Assembly: GCA_034509735.1 (NCBI GenBank)
Contig: JACGWO010000003.1
Span: 14,756,001 to 14,820,000 of the forward strand
From: Sesamum alatum
Taxonomy: Eukaryota > Streptophyta > Magnoliopsida > Lamiales > Pedaliaceae
Direction: 5' to 3'
DNA length: 64,000 nucleotides
Part shown: in pieces, positions 44,414 to 53,803 of the stretch
Position numbering within the stretch: the stretch's first letter is position 1
Layout: each line of letters begins with the position of its first letter
Notes under the pieces: model-generated
The model's input: only the letters and a program-made list of their open reading frames with translations
Database searches by the model: none
Told to the model about the DNA's origin: nothing
Translations under genes and position numbers: made by a program

Positions 44414-44503
44414 CACGAGTCGTGGCACGTTATTGTACTTAAAAGAAGCTGCACTGTGTCATGAACGAAAAATGGGCTGCTGTTACCTGTCTCACGAGTC
44501 GTG
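44414..44503 (+). other. Paired 11-nt palindromes in the Copia E leader
   Basis: CACGAGTCGTG at 44,414-44,424 and 44,493-44,503, 79 nt apart start to start, each preceded by TCT. A has 82 nt and B 80 nt between the same motifs. Confidence 0.75.
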
Positions 44504-44766
44504 GGGGTACTAGTGGGTCCATGGCTCGGTCGATTGGGTCGGGTCTAACGCCCAATTAGCATGATTCGCTTGGAGTCCTCGGGATCATACAAAAGGGTGA
44601 GGCAATAATCTTGGGAATCTCGTGGAACGAGAATGGTATGGAATACCTCCCACAGGATCTTTTCCATGCGAATCGTAAAAGCGGGGTATGGGAAAAATCG
44701 CTGTGGATCCCAAGCCCACTAGGAAAGGATTTCCCGAAAATCACGTTTGAGAGTACCGTGTTTTCG

Positions 44767-44775
44767 TATAAATAG
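44767..44775 (+). promoter_or_regulatory. TATA-like box upstream of Copia E gag
   Basis: TATAAATAG, 112 nt before the gag ATG and about 2.65 kb downstream of the LTR TATA box. It could drive a short gag transcript. Confidence 0.5.
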
Positions 44776-44878
44776 TGGGAGGATTAAATGACTAAAGACC
44801 AAGCATTTAATTATTTCATCAAACCACCATCTTTATTTTCTGCTGATCGCGCGTTGTTTTCTAAATGTAGATTTAAAA

Positions 44879-45655
44879 ATGTCTAAGAACCCACTTTCCA
44901 CCATTCTTGAGACAAACAAATTTAATGGAACCAACTACAACGACTGGTTGCGCAATCTCAGGATAGTCCTAGATTACGAGAACCAAGGCTACGTCATGGA
45001 CGAGCCTCTCCCTAGGACCTTACCGGAAGGATCCACGCCAGAAGAACGTGAGACGTTCGAGACTTGGCATAAGGATAACCGGAAGGTTCGTAGCGTCATA
45101 CTTGCTTCGATGACCAATGAGATTCAGAAGCAATATGAAAGGCTAGACGATGTCCCTTCCATTATGGCTCGCCTTAAGGATTGCTATGCAGTCCCGGACC
45201 GGCATACTAGGTATGTCGCGACCAAGGCGTTCTTTGGAACTAAAATGACAGAAGGATCCTCTATACAAGAGCATGGGGTTAAAATGCTTACCCTAGTGGA
45301 AAAGCTCGAGGACCTAAAGGCAGGTCTCGATAACGAAACGTACATAGATGTGATCCTTCAGTCACTCCCACCCTCCTTCGACCAATTTATCGTCAACTAT
45401 AACATGAATGCACTTGAGAAGGGCATTCATGAGTTGATCAATATGTTGGTGCAATACGAGGCAACGACTAAGAAGTCCACGCCTTCGGTATTGTTTGGAG
45501 GTGCTTCAACTTCCAAGACGAAAGGCAAGGGTGCCGGACGTTGGAAAAAGAAGAAGGGGAAGGGAAAAGCCGTCATAGCAGCTACGAACACTCAGAGTGT
45601 TCCTATTGCCAAAGAGGGGAAAGGTTGTCTCCAAGCAACAGTCAAAGGCTTATGA
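44879..45655 (+). CDS. Copia E gag
   Basis: 258 codons from ATG at 44,879: NKFNGTNYNDWLRNLRIVL, the Copia gag (UBN2-like) N-terminal signature, then DRHTRYVATKAFFGTKM, LVEKLEDLKAGLDNETYID and LPPSFDQFIVNYNMNALEKG, followed by a Lys-rich linker (GRWKKKKGKGKAV). It forms the capsid of the virus-like particle. The zinc knuckle that should follow is in the next frame because of a +1 shift. This is the best-preserved gag in the window; A's carries a stop and B's is unreadable. Confidence 0.9.
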   Translation: MSKNPLSTILETNKFNGTNYNDWLRNLRIVLDYENQGYVMDEPLPRTLPEGSTPEERETFETWHKDNRKVRSVILASMTNEIQKQYERLDDVPSIMARLKDCYAVPDRHTRYVATKAFFGTKMTEGSSIQEHGVKMLTLVEKLEDLKAGLDNETYIDVILQSLPPSFDQFIVNYNMNALEKGIHELINMLVQYEATTKKSTPSVLFGGASTSKTKGKGAGRWKKKKGKGKAVIAATNTQSVPIAKEGKGCLQATVKGL

Positions 45656-46808
45656 CATATGTATCAACTGCCGTGAGAAAGGGCATTGGAAGAGAGAGTG
45701 CCCCAAACTCTTCTCAAACCAAGGTATATATGTGATTGAGGTTAATATGGTCACTAATTCTGCCTCTTGGGTATTGGATACCGGCTGTGGAGCTCACATT
45801 TGCAATGATTTGCAGGTGCTGAAAAGAAGCAGAAAACTAAGTAGCGGGGACATGATCCTGAAGCTTGGAAATGGCAAGGCCATCTCGGCAGAAGCAGTAG
45901 GATCCGCCACTTTAGTGATTAGTGATACCATTAGCATAGAATTAGAGCAGGTTTATTTTGTACCTAGTATGATTAAGAACATCATTTCCATTCCATTGTT
46001 GGACAATAGTGGTTATGAGTTCAGAATCAATAAAAATTGCTTTTATTTGATGAGGTGTGGAATTGCTCATCTACTTGGTACATTGCACAACGGGCTCTAT
46101 ATCTTGCAACAAACGAATTTCGTTCTTAACGCTCAACACAAACGGAAATTAGATAATAACGGGAACGCACGTCTGTGGCACGCTAGGCTAGGTCACATAT
46201 CCCAAGATAGGATGAAAAGGTTGGTAGACTCAAAGAACCTAGAGGTTGGGGACTTGAGCGATCTACCAACTTGTGAATCTTGTCTAAGAGGGAAAATGAC
46301 CAAGAAGCCCTTTGTAGGTCAAAGCAGGCTTGCCACGGGTCTGTTGGACTTGGTCCATACAGACGTATGTGGACCACTAAGGACGCAGGCTCGAGGTGGG
46401 TTCTCCTACTTCATAACCTTCACCGATGATCATTCACGGTATGGTTATGTTTACCTAATGAGGTACAAGTCTGAAGCTCTTGAGAGGTTTAAAGAATTCA
46501 GACTTGAAGTGGAGAACCAGACCAACTGCAAAATTAAAGTCCTACGGTCAGACCGAGGTGGTGAATACCTTAGTGCTGAATTCCTTGATTATCTAAAAGA
46601 ACATGGTATAATATCAGAATGGACACCACCCGGAACACCACAGTTAAACGGCATCTCTGAAAGGAGGAACCGAACCCTGTTGGACATGGTTCGGTCCATG
46701 ATGAGTTTTACCAAATTGCCCTTATCGTTTTTGGGGTTATGCATTAGAAACGGCAGCCAAGTTGTTGAATTTGGCGCCTACCAGTGCATTGACCCAAACG
46801 CCATATGA
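45597..46808 (+). CDS. Copia E zinc knuckle, protease and integrase
   Basis: The frame holds the gag CCHC knuckle (CINCREKGHWKREC), the protease active site SWVLDTGCGAHIC (intact DTG), the pre-integrase motif (LWHARLGHISQDRM … CESCLRGKMTKKPF) and the integrase core with HTDVCGPL, LRSDRGGEY and NGISERRNRTLLD giving the D, D and E residues. The open frame's first Met is not a real start; this part is made by read-through from gag. It leaves frame at PLSFLG, where A reads PLSFWGYA, because of one extra T. Confidence 0.9.
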   Translation: MFLLPKRGKVVSKQQSKAYDICINCREKGHWKRECPKLFSNQGIYVIEVNMVTNSASWVLDTGCGAHICNDLQVLKRSRKLSSGDMILKLGNGKAISAEAVGSATLVISDTISIELEQVYFVPSMIKNIISIPLLDNSGYEFRINKNCFYLMRCGIAHLLGTLHNGLYILQQTNFVLNAQHKRKLDNNGNARLWHARLGHISQDRMKRLVDSKNLEVGDLSDLPTCESCLRGKMTKKPFVGQSRLATGLLDLVHTDVCGPLRTQARGGFSYFITFTDDHSRYGYVYLMRYKSEALERFKEFRLEVENQTNCKIKVLRSDRGGEYLSAEFLDYLKEHGIISEWTPPGTPQLNGISERRNRTLLDMVRSMMSFTKLPLSFLGLCIRNGSQVVEFGAYQCIDPNAI

Positions 46809-48219
46809 GATATGGCACGGCAAGCCTGCGTCCTACAACTACTTGAAAGTGTGGGGTAGCCCCGCATACGTCAAGAGGTTAGTGGGAGATAAGCTAGAAT
46901 CCAGGTCTAGCCTATGCAGGTTCGTTGGATACCCTAGAGAAACTGCGGGTTATTACTTTTATGACCCTTTGGAACAAAAGGTATTTGTTTCAAGGAATGC
47001 AGTATTCTTGGAGCAAGGCTTCCCGGAGGATATCCAACCTGATGAGCTAATCCTTGAGGAATCAAGTGATGGAACTCAACCATCAGAAATAGCCGCGGAA
47101 ACCTCACCAAGAGGATTTAGGATTAACGCACGGAGGGCTGACCAACCTAGAGAAGTCCAACATGCTAGGCATGAAGGACAACCTCAAGAAAGGCCAGTCC
47201 CGGCCCCTGAACCGCCGGCTCCGATACAGTCAGCGCCCACAGTCACCACTGACGTTCCCGTCCTCCGTAGGTCCACTAGAGAATCAAGACCTCCAATGAG
47301 ATATGGGTTTCTAGGTGCGACCGATCTTCTGGATAACGATCCTAAGACATACGGGGAAGCGATGTCTGACATCGACTCCGGGAAATGGCTTGAGGCCATG
47401 AAGACCGAAATGGACTCCATGAGCGAGAACCAAGTTTGGAGACTTGTAGATCCACCGAAAGGTGTTAAGCCAGTGGGCTGTAAGTGGGTCTACAAGCGCA
47501 AACTCGGCGTTGATGGAGAAGTCACAACCTTTAAGGCTAGGCTTGTAGCTAAGGGATACACTCAACGACCCGGGGTCGATTTTGAGGATACCTACTCGCC
47601 AGTAGCCATGGCTAAGTCCATTCGGATCCTGCTTGCCATAGCAGCATGGTATGACTATGAAATATGGCAGATGGACGTGAAAACGGCCTTCCTCAACGGT
47701 TTCGTTGAAGAAGAGATCTATATGGATCAGCCGGAGGGTTTCACGGTCACTGGAGAAGAACAGAAGGTCTGTCGTCTCCAGAAGTCCATCTATGGCCTCA
47801 AACAAGCATCCCGAAGTTGGAACATTCGATTTGATGAAGTAATACGGGGATATGACTTCATCAAAAACGAATCCGACCCTTGTGTATACAAGAAGGTCAG
47901 TGGGAGCTCTATAGTGTTCCTAGTGCTTTACGTGGATGACATTCTGCTCATTGGTAATGACGTCAGAATGTTAGGAAACACAAAAGCATGGTTGTCAACC
48001 AAGTTTTCCATGAAGGACTTGGGTGAAGCCTCCTACATCCTAGGCATCCAGATTGTCAGGGACAGATCTAAAAGGATGTTAGGGCTCACCCAAAACTCGT
48101 ATATGGAGAAAGTCCTAAAGAGATATCGAATGGACAACTCCAAACGAGGATTCCTTCCAATGAGGCATGGGATCAAGTTGTCCAAGAAGCAGTCCCCGCA
48201 GACTGATGAGGAAACTTGA
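46762..48219 (+). CDS. Copia E integrase C-terminus and reverse transcriptase
   Basis: Continues with PYEIWHGKPASYNYLKVWG, the integrase C-terminal region, a variable Pro-rich linker (about residues 95-160), then RVT_2: KPVGCKWVYKRKL, DVKTAFLNGFVEEEIYMDQ, YGLKQASRSWN, LYVDDILLIGN with the catalytic YVDD, and STKFSMKDLGEASYILGI. All RT motifs are intact. The frame ends just before the connection to RNase H because of one extra A. Confidence 0.92.
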   Translation: MLNLAPTSALTQTPYEIWHGKPASYNYLKVWGSPAYVKRLVGDKLESRSSLCRFVGYPRETAGYYFYDPLEQKVFVSRNAVFLEQGFPEDIQPDELILEESSDGTQPSEIAAETSPRGFRINARRADQPREVQHARHEGQPQERPVPAPEPPAPIQSAPTVTTDVPVLRRSTRESRPPMRYGFLGATDLLDNDPKTYGEAMSDIDSGKWLEAMKTEMDSMSENQVWRLVDPPKGVKPVGCKWVYKRKLGVDGEVTTFKARLVAKGYTQRPGVDFEDTYSPVAMAKSIRILLAIAAWYDYEIWQMDVKTAFLNGFVEEEIYMDQPEGFTVTGEEQKVCRLQKSIYGLKQASRSWNIRFDEVIRGYDFIKNESDPCVYKKVSGSSIVFLVLYVDDILLIGNDVRMLGNTKAWLSTKFSMKDLGEASYILGIQIVRDRSKRMLGLTQNSYMEKVLKRYRMDNSKRGFLPMRHGIKLSKKQSPQTDEET

Positions 48220-48917
48220 AAAGATGAAAGTCATCCCCTATGCTTCTGCCGTAGGTAGCATCCAATATGCGGTCCATTGCACCAGGCCTGACATTGCATA
48301 CGCTTTGAGCGTGACAAACAGATATCAGTCCTGTGCAGGAGAGGCACATTGGAATGCCGTTAAGGGCATCCTTAAGTACCTAAGGAGGACTAAGGAAATG
48401 TTCCTAGTCTATGGCAATGGAGAACTAAATCTGAAAGGCTTTAGCGACGCTAGCTTCCAGTCTGATGGCGATGATGCCAAGTCTCAATCGGGGTATGTAT
48501 TCAAACTCAACGGAGGAGTAGTGGCTTGGAAAAGTTCCAAGCAAGCAACCACTGCTGACTCCACCACTGAGGCTGAATACATAGCAGCTTCAGAAGCTGC
48601 TAAGGAAGCGGTTTGGATGAGAAACTACATCCAAGAGTTGGATTGTGGTGCCTAGCATTGCCGAGCCTGTTGTCATCTTCTGTGATAACAACGGTGCAAT
48701 AGCGCAAGCAAAGGAACCGAGATCTCATCACCGTTCCAAACACATTCTTAGACGCTACCATCTTCTTAGAGAAATGGTAGGAAGAGGTGACGTTCGGATG
48801 GATCGAGTCAACTCAGTAGACAACACAGCAGACCCGCTGACAAAGCCTATGTCGCAGAGTGCTCATACGCAACATCTTGAGAAGATGGGGATTAGGCATA
48901 TGGGTGATTGGCTTTAA
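48167..48917 (+). CDS. Copia E RNase H (two frames)
   Basis: First frame (to 48,655): PYASAVGSIQYAVHCTRPD, then FSDASFQSDGDDAKSQSGYV with catalytic Asp, and TADSTTEAEYIAASEAAKEA with catalytic Glu. A further +1 shift near 48,640 leads into the second frame (from 48,645): VVIFCDNNGAIAQAKEPRSH with the third catalytic Asp, and NTADPLTKPMSQSAHTQHL, the usual end of Copia pol, stop at 48,915-48,917. All active-site residues are present. Confidence 0.9.
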
Positions 48918-48922
48918 AGGTC

Positions 48923-48933
48923 AAGTGGGAGAT
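48923..48933 (+). other. Polypurine tract of Copia E
   Basis: AAGTGGGAGAT directly before the 3' LTR; the same string is found next to the 3' LTRs of A and B. Confidence 0.85.
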
Positions 48934-50919
48934 TGTTAGAATAGGTGACCATGTAAGCCAATTTTGGCAGGAATATGTAACCTATGTCTAGACAATTTCA
49001 GGTGTTTGATAAATCATTAATGAATAAAGAAGTGAATTTCATTTGGCATCACTTTGTTTGTGTTCACTTATATTTGTTTTCCATATCTGTTCACTACGCA
49101 AACAAAGCCCACGGACTGAGAATCAATTTCGGGGACTGGGACTACGCTTGGAGGTAGGTCCATGGAATCAGTCTTCCCGAATCAGTCCGGAAATCTCCAA
49201 GTCAAGGAATCCCGAAAATGGGTACCGGGATTCCATTTGAGACTTGCACTAAGCACCTGCTGTCGTGTTTCATCGACGGGTGACGAGGGTCGTCTAAGCA
49301 GTGTTAGTGGGTTAGCATGCTAGGACGCAGCTGACTGAGGTGACTCGCGGGAACCGTCTTACGGAGGACCTTGAGTATGGTCAGCAAGGTATGACGTGAA
49401 TTCCCGGTTCCAACGGTACATGCCAAGTCCTTTGACTTGAGGAATTGCTCAGTTTACCTGTACGTTAGGGCTGTATCTTAGATATGGTGAGAGATTGCCA
49501 GAATTCTCTTTGGTAGTCATAAGCCATGTCTAGTACAGTTCTGGTGTACAAAGTGACAGTAGTTTCCAAGAAAGGATCTGTCTCCTGCCAATAGGTATTG
49601 ACAGTTGAGTCTCATGTATGCTCTGTGTCTTGTCCCTAAAATCTGTGGCCACAGTAACTGAACAGAAGGGAAGGATTCCCTTGCGGAGTTTAGTGAGGAC
49701 AGACTGACACTTAGGTCCAAAATGGGTACCTGCATTATCCGTGCCCTATACTCTAAGTGATGAGACCGAAGACAGAAGGACAAGTGTACTGTTAGAGCCT
49801 AAATGTTCATCCCTGAATATTTCACCTAGTCTCTAGTGCCATGGACCGTTGTTAGATGGCCACCCATGGTAACGGAAGGATTCTAGGAATCCGACCAAGT
49901 CTAGCTGAAAGGTGAACCTAAAGAGTCACACACTATCCACACACATTTAGATATTTAATTAGGAATTAAATATTGGAGTGAAGGAATGATTAAATTGGAT
50001 TAATCGGGTCCTTTATTTTTTTCTTGGAGAAATAATTCCTTCTATTAGATATAAGGAATTAAATTGATAAATTAGATTTATCAAAGGGATTTATTTAATG
50101 GGCTTAAATAATATTTATATTTATTTTAGCCTCTTGGAAATATTTAAATAGGTTATTAAATATTCCATTAAATTAAATTAAATCAACGGTGAGATGAATG
50201 GGAGAGATGGATGGCTAGGATTGTTTTGACTAGGTCAAAACACTACTTTGACTAGGACTTTGACTAGGTCAAAATCCTAGTCAAAATAGAGTTCTTGAAA
50301 GAGGAGTTTAAAGAGGATTAGACTCCTCTTCTATATAAACCCCTAGCATCCTACAAGTTGAATGATGATGAAACTCCAACACACACACTACAACACACAC
50401 ACACGGATTCTCTCTCCCTCTCTCTCGTCCGATTCTCTCTCCCTCTCCAAGAAATATTTTCTTGGTTCTTTTTGTTCTTGGAACATTAAGAACTTGATGA
50501 ATCAATACCATTAATCAATAATGTGTTATTGATTCATCCACTCCAAAAACATAAACTTGTTCGTTGCTAGCACGACGTGCAAGATACGTGGGTGGATCGT
50601 GTGTCACGATTTAGAGGGTCTCAAAAGACAAGATCTTGGTGCAAAACGGGGAACAATGCTTGTAGCCGTTGAAGACGAAAACGACAACGGGTAGGTCTCG
50701 TTTTAATTTTTCGTCCTCTCTTTAATTTCCAACCCTATGGCCTCCATGATTTATTTTGTGTTATTCGTTCATGAGATACACCGAACGCCCGGAAAATTTC
50801 AAAGGCACACCCTTTGAAACGTGTTTTAATTTAAAAGCATGTTTAAATTCCGTTTTAATTTTAATTATACCGCGCTTCCGCATTCGCGTTTTTCCCGGGA
50901 CGATCCACAATTTCTTTCA
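48934..50919 (+). repeat. 3' LTR of Copia E
   Basis: 1,986 bp, TGTTAGAATAGG … TTTCTTTCA, about 99 percent identical by eye to the 5' LTR. Confidence 0.95.
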
Positions 50920-51517
50920 ACCCTTGCCTTTCACCATGGAGGTTGAAGCCTCTCCTACTAGTACCGACGACGCAGATTTTGCAATCGTTGCCTCGTACTA
51001 GACCAACATAATTACAACTTATGAAGATCTTTTCTAAGATCATTCATGTTGATAATTAATGGTTCGTAGGAGGGAGGAAGAGACTGAAGGATCATGTCAA
51101 TGTACATCTCTTTTTCAAGACTGACGTGGAGGTCTTTTGAGCTTCTCCACTAGGGATTGCATCATCACTCCATGTTCTTTGTACCGACATCCCTTCCGTC
51201 ATCTTAGCTCCAAACATGCCTTCGTTGCATTTTACCCCACATGCTGGTCCAAGACCATATAGACATGATGCAAACGAAGCATAGTTTGAGCCAACATCAT
51301 TATATCCTACTTGCCGGTGGTCATCCTTCAACTTTTGAACGCCAAGCGTTGCCTTAGTTGTCGACCCTTCCGGCAAGCGCTGAGGAACGTCCTCATCCGG
51401 TTATGTGAGTTAAGGTTCTGGAAATCTAAGACCATCTTAAGATTTCGCAGTTAATCCATGTAATTGGTTTCCTTTTAATGAGCCTCTTAGTGATGTGTTT
51501 GGTGGATTCTTAGACAT
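50920..51517 (-). pseudogene. Copia B gag relic
   Basis: The minus strand begins ATGTCTAAGAATCC (51,517), the same start as the gags of A and E, and homology can be followed in broken frames (LVEKLK, YEATIAKSASSVL, VGEASTSM). Many stops and indels. Cut by element E at ACCCT; the rest continues at 40,699. Confidence 0.75.
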
Positions 51518-53789
51518 TCACAACATATATGTAAAGCAGAAAATAATAAGCAGAGTGAAGTAATATTTTGGTTAAGTCTCGGTCTTTAGTCCTTAACCTC
51601 TCCCACTATTTCTACGAAAACAAGGCACTCTCAAACGTTGTTTTCGGAAAATCCTTTCCTAGTGGGCTCGGGATCCACAACGATCTCCCCCATACCCCGC
51701 TTTTACGATTCACATGGGAAAAGAACCTGTGGGAGGTATTCCATACCATTCTCGTTCCACGAGATTCCCAAGATAATTGCCTCACCCTTTGACGTGATCC
51801 CGAGGACTCCAAGCGAATCACGTTATTCGGGCGTTAGACCCGACCCAATCAACCGATTCATAGACTCACTGCTACCTCCACGACTCGTGAGACAGGTAAC
51901 AGCAGTCTACTCATCGTTCATGACAAAGTGCAGCTTCTTTTAAGCACGATAGTCGTGCCACGACTCGTGAGACCACGCTATCGACCTAAAAGATCTTCCT
52001 CACTTTTTCCATGGATGGAAGGCTTGGACAGACTCCTAGAGTCCTAGTCCATTTATTAAGGGTCTATATTTAACTTGGTTCAACCAAGTGAGAGTTTTTT
52101 ATAGAACGAGACCTCTTCACATATATTAAGTATTGTATTGCGTGCGTTATGGCAGAAATATTCTAAGCGTGAATGTAACCATACATAAAGCATATAGAAT
52201 AATCATAAGCAATTAATACGCATCGCATGCAAAATAAAGCCTAGCACGCCCCTGTAGGATGATCACAAGCCCAAACCTATGCGACCCACTGAGCCCGCAG
52301 TGGATCTATGGTCAATCTAAGGGTAGGCCCTATGCTATTACAAGTTTTAATAACCCATTACATGCGATGGGCCTTGTAAGTCCTCTTTATCTTCTTGGGC
52401 TCTCCATCTTGGGCCTACACCGGGCTCCTTCTCCATGGATCCTCCGTGGGCCATCTGATGGCTACCTCCATGGGCCTTCAACACCTTGGGCTTGTCTTCT
52501 CTTGCAGCCTTTATTTACAAAAAAATAAAACCTCACCACTAATTCTACTCTCATTACATCATAAAATAAGAAACCCCAATTAAACATTTGGGGGTAGTAC
52601 ATTAGGAGGGAGAGAGAAAGCCTTATTATTCCAAAGCAACTAGAAGAGAGAGACAGAGAGGAAAATAAAGAGGCACACAGGCCACAACCCAACAAATAAA
52701 TGTAAATAAACCATACATGCGGTCTAGGGGCTTTGTTATCATCCTTTGTCAAATCAATTAACACAAATAGCACAAATACATATCCCACGTAAAATATGCT
52801 ATACCAAGATCCATGATAATCCATACCATAAAATAAATGCAGAAACTACATGTAAAATATTCACACCAAACATTGGATAATAGTGCAACCTATGCACAAC
52901 GATTTTTTGTTGGAAAAAACCTTTTCCATAATTAACAAGGCAATATTAATTCTATGAAATATAAAATCTCAACCAAAATTAAAATGCCCCAAGTTAATTA
53001 ATTCAGAAAAATTCCAAGAATTATGCAGAAAAATCAAATTTTCTGAAACACAAAAATCAACAATTCAAGAATATGCTCATATATTCAAGAATCCCAAAAT
53101 CCAACATTCGTGCAATATTAATACATGTTAAGATCTACTCATGCTCAAGCCATAAAATAACCATGATGTCCAACATCATAAAATGCAGAAATTATTGCGA
53201 AATTTCACATATGAATTTTGATCATTGGTGCAACCATTGCAAAAATTAAATCTTGTTAGGAAACCCTTTCCTCATCAACCAAGCAATATTTATTTTAGGA
53301 AATTCCAAATCTCAAAAAATAAATATTCTAAGTCAACGGGTTCAGAATAATGCAGAAAATATCATAAAAATAATTCAGAAAAAACAGTTTTGAAAAACGA
53401 GCCAAAAACGGGAGAGAAACGGGAAACGACACAGCCGGCCGGCCAGGCGCGCGCAGGCTCCTCTGCCTGCGCGCCCAGCGCGCGCCAGCGCCTAGGGGCC
53501 TGCACGCGCGCCCGGCCGCGCCCCTGTGCGCGCGGCCAGCGTGCTGGTGCTGCCGGTTCGCCGTTTTTCACTCCTTTTTGACTTTTCATGCAATTTTTTC
53601 TGAACCACAAGATAAATTCAACCCTAGAACATGTATTAACACATTCAAGAAAACCAAGATCCAAAATCCCATGCAAAATTAAACGCCAATAAATATGTAC
53701 GATAAACATGCTATAAACGTAAATTAAAACACGTTTATCATGCTTAAACGCACATAGCACATAGAATTCTAGGCCTATACACCGAACCG
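51518..53789 (-). other. Leader of Copia B (about 2.3 kb)
   Basis: Same plan as in A and E: GC-rich block (53,428-53,565, shorter), stem-loop 1 (52,283-52,306), stem-loop 2 (52,073-52,089), palindromes CACGACTCGTG at 51,959-51,969 and 51,879-51,889, and the TATA position mutated to TAGAAATAG (51,606-51,614). No gene is seen. Confidence 0.8.
53428..53565. other. GC-rich tract in the leader of Copia B
   Basis: Rich in GCCGGCC, CGCGCG and GCGCGCCAG words, and placed between primer-binding site and stem-loop 1 as in A and E. Confidence 0.8.
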
Positions 53790-53803
53790 GGCTCTGATAC
53801 CAC
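53790..53803 (-). other. Primer-binding site of Copia B
   Basis: The minus strand reads GTGGTATCAGAGCC directly next to the LTR at 53,804. Confidence 0.9.

Larger units (their letters stand above)
42708..44878 (+). other. Leader of Copia E (about 2.2 kb)
   Basis: No coding region between the primer-binding site and gag. It contains, in order, the GC-rich tract (42,906-43,346), stem-loop 1 (44,084-44,107), stem-loop 2 (44,289-44,307), two CACGAGTCGTG palindromes (44,414 and 44,493) and a TATA-like box (44,767). All have counterparts in A and B. A leader this long is unusual for Copia elements. Confidence 0.85.
44879..48917 (+). pseudogene. Copia E gag-pol, broken by four +1 frameshifts
   Basis: The polyprotein gene runs 4,039 nt through frames 2, 0, 1, 2 and 0. 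Comparison with element A places each change at a single extra base: in the G/A run near 45,610-45,625, the T run near 46,728-46,733, the A run near 48,213-48,217, and near 48,637-48,645. No in-frame nonsense codon was noticed. Without the four extra bases the length is a multiple of three (1,344 codons plus stop), the usual size for a Copia polyprotein. Either the element is inactive through these indels, or some are sequencing insertions. Confidence 0.85.
40705..50919 (+). mobile_element. Copia element E, full length, youngest insertion
   Basis: Two LTRs of 1,986 bp each (40,705-42,690 and 48,934-50,919), perfect 5-bp duplication ACCCT (40,700-40,704 and 50,920-50,924), primer-binding site and polypurine tract in place, and gag-pol between. 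By eye the LTRs differ at about 16 substitutions and 4 single-base indels. Inserted into the gag of Copia B in opposite orientation. Confidence 0.97.

Noticed and set aside
45600..45660. Programmed gag-pol frameshift in Copia E
   Set aside because: Element A has gag and pol in one frame here, and three similar +1 changes occur further on, so mutation or sequencing error is the simpler explanation.
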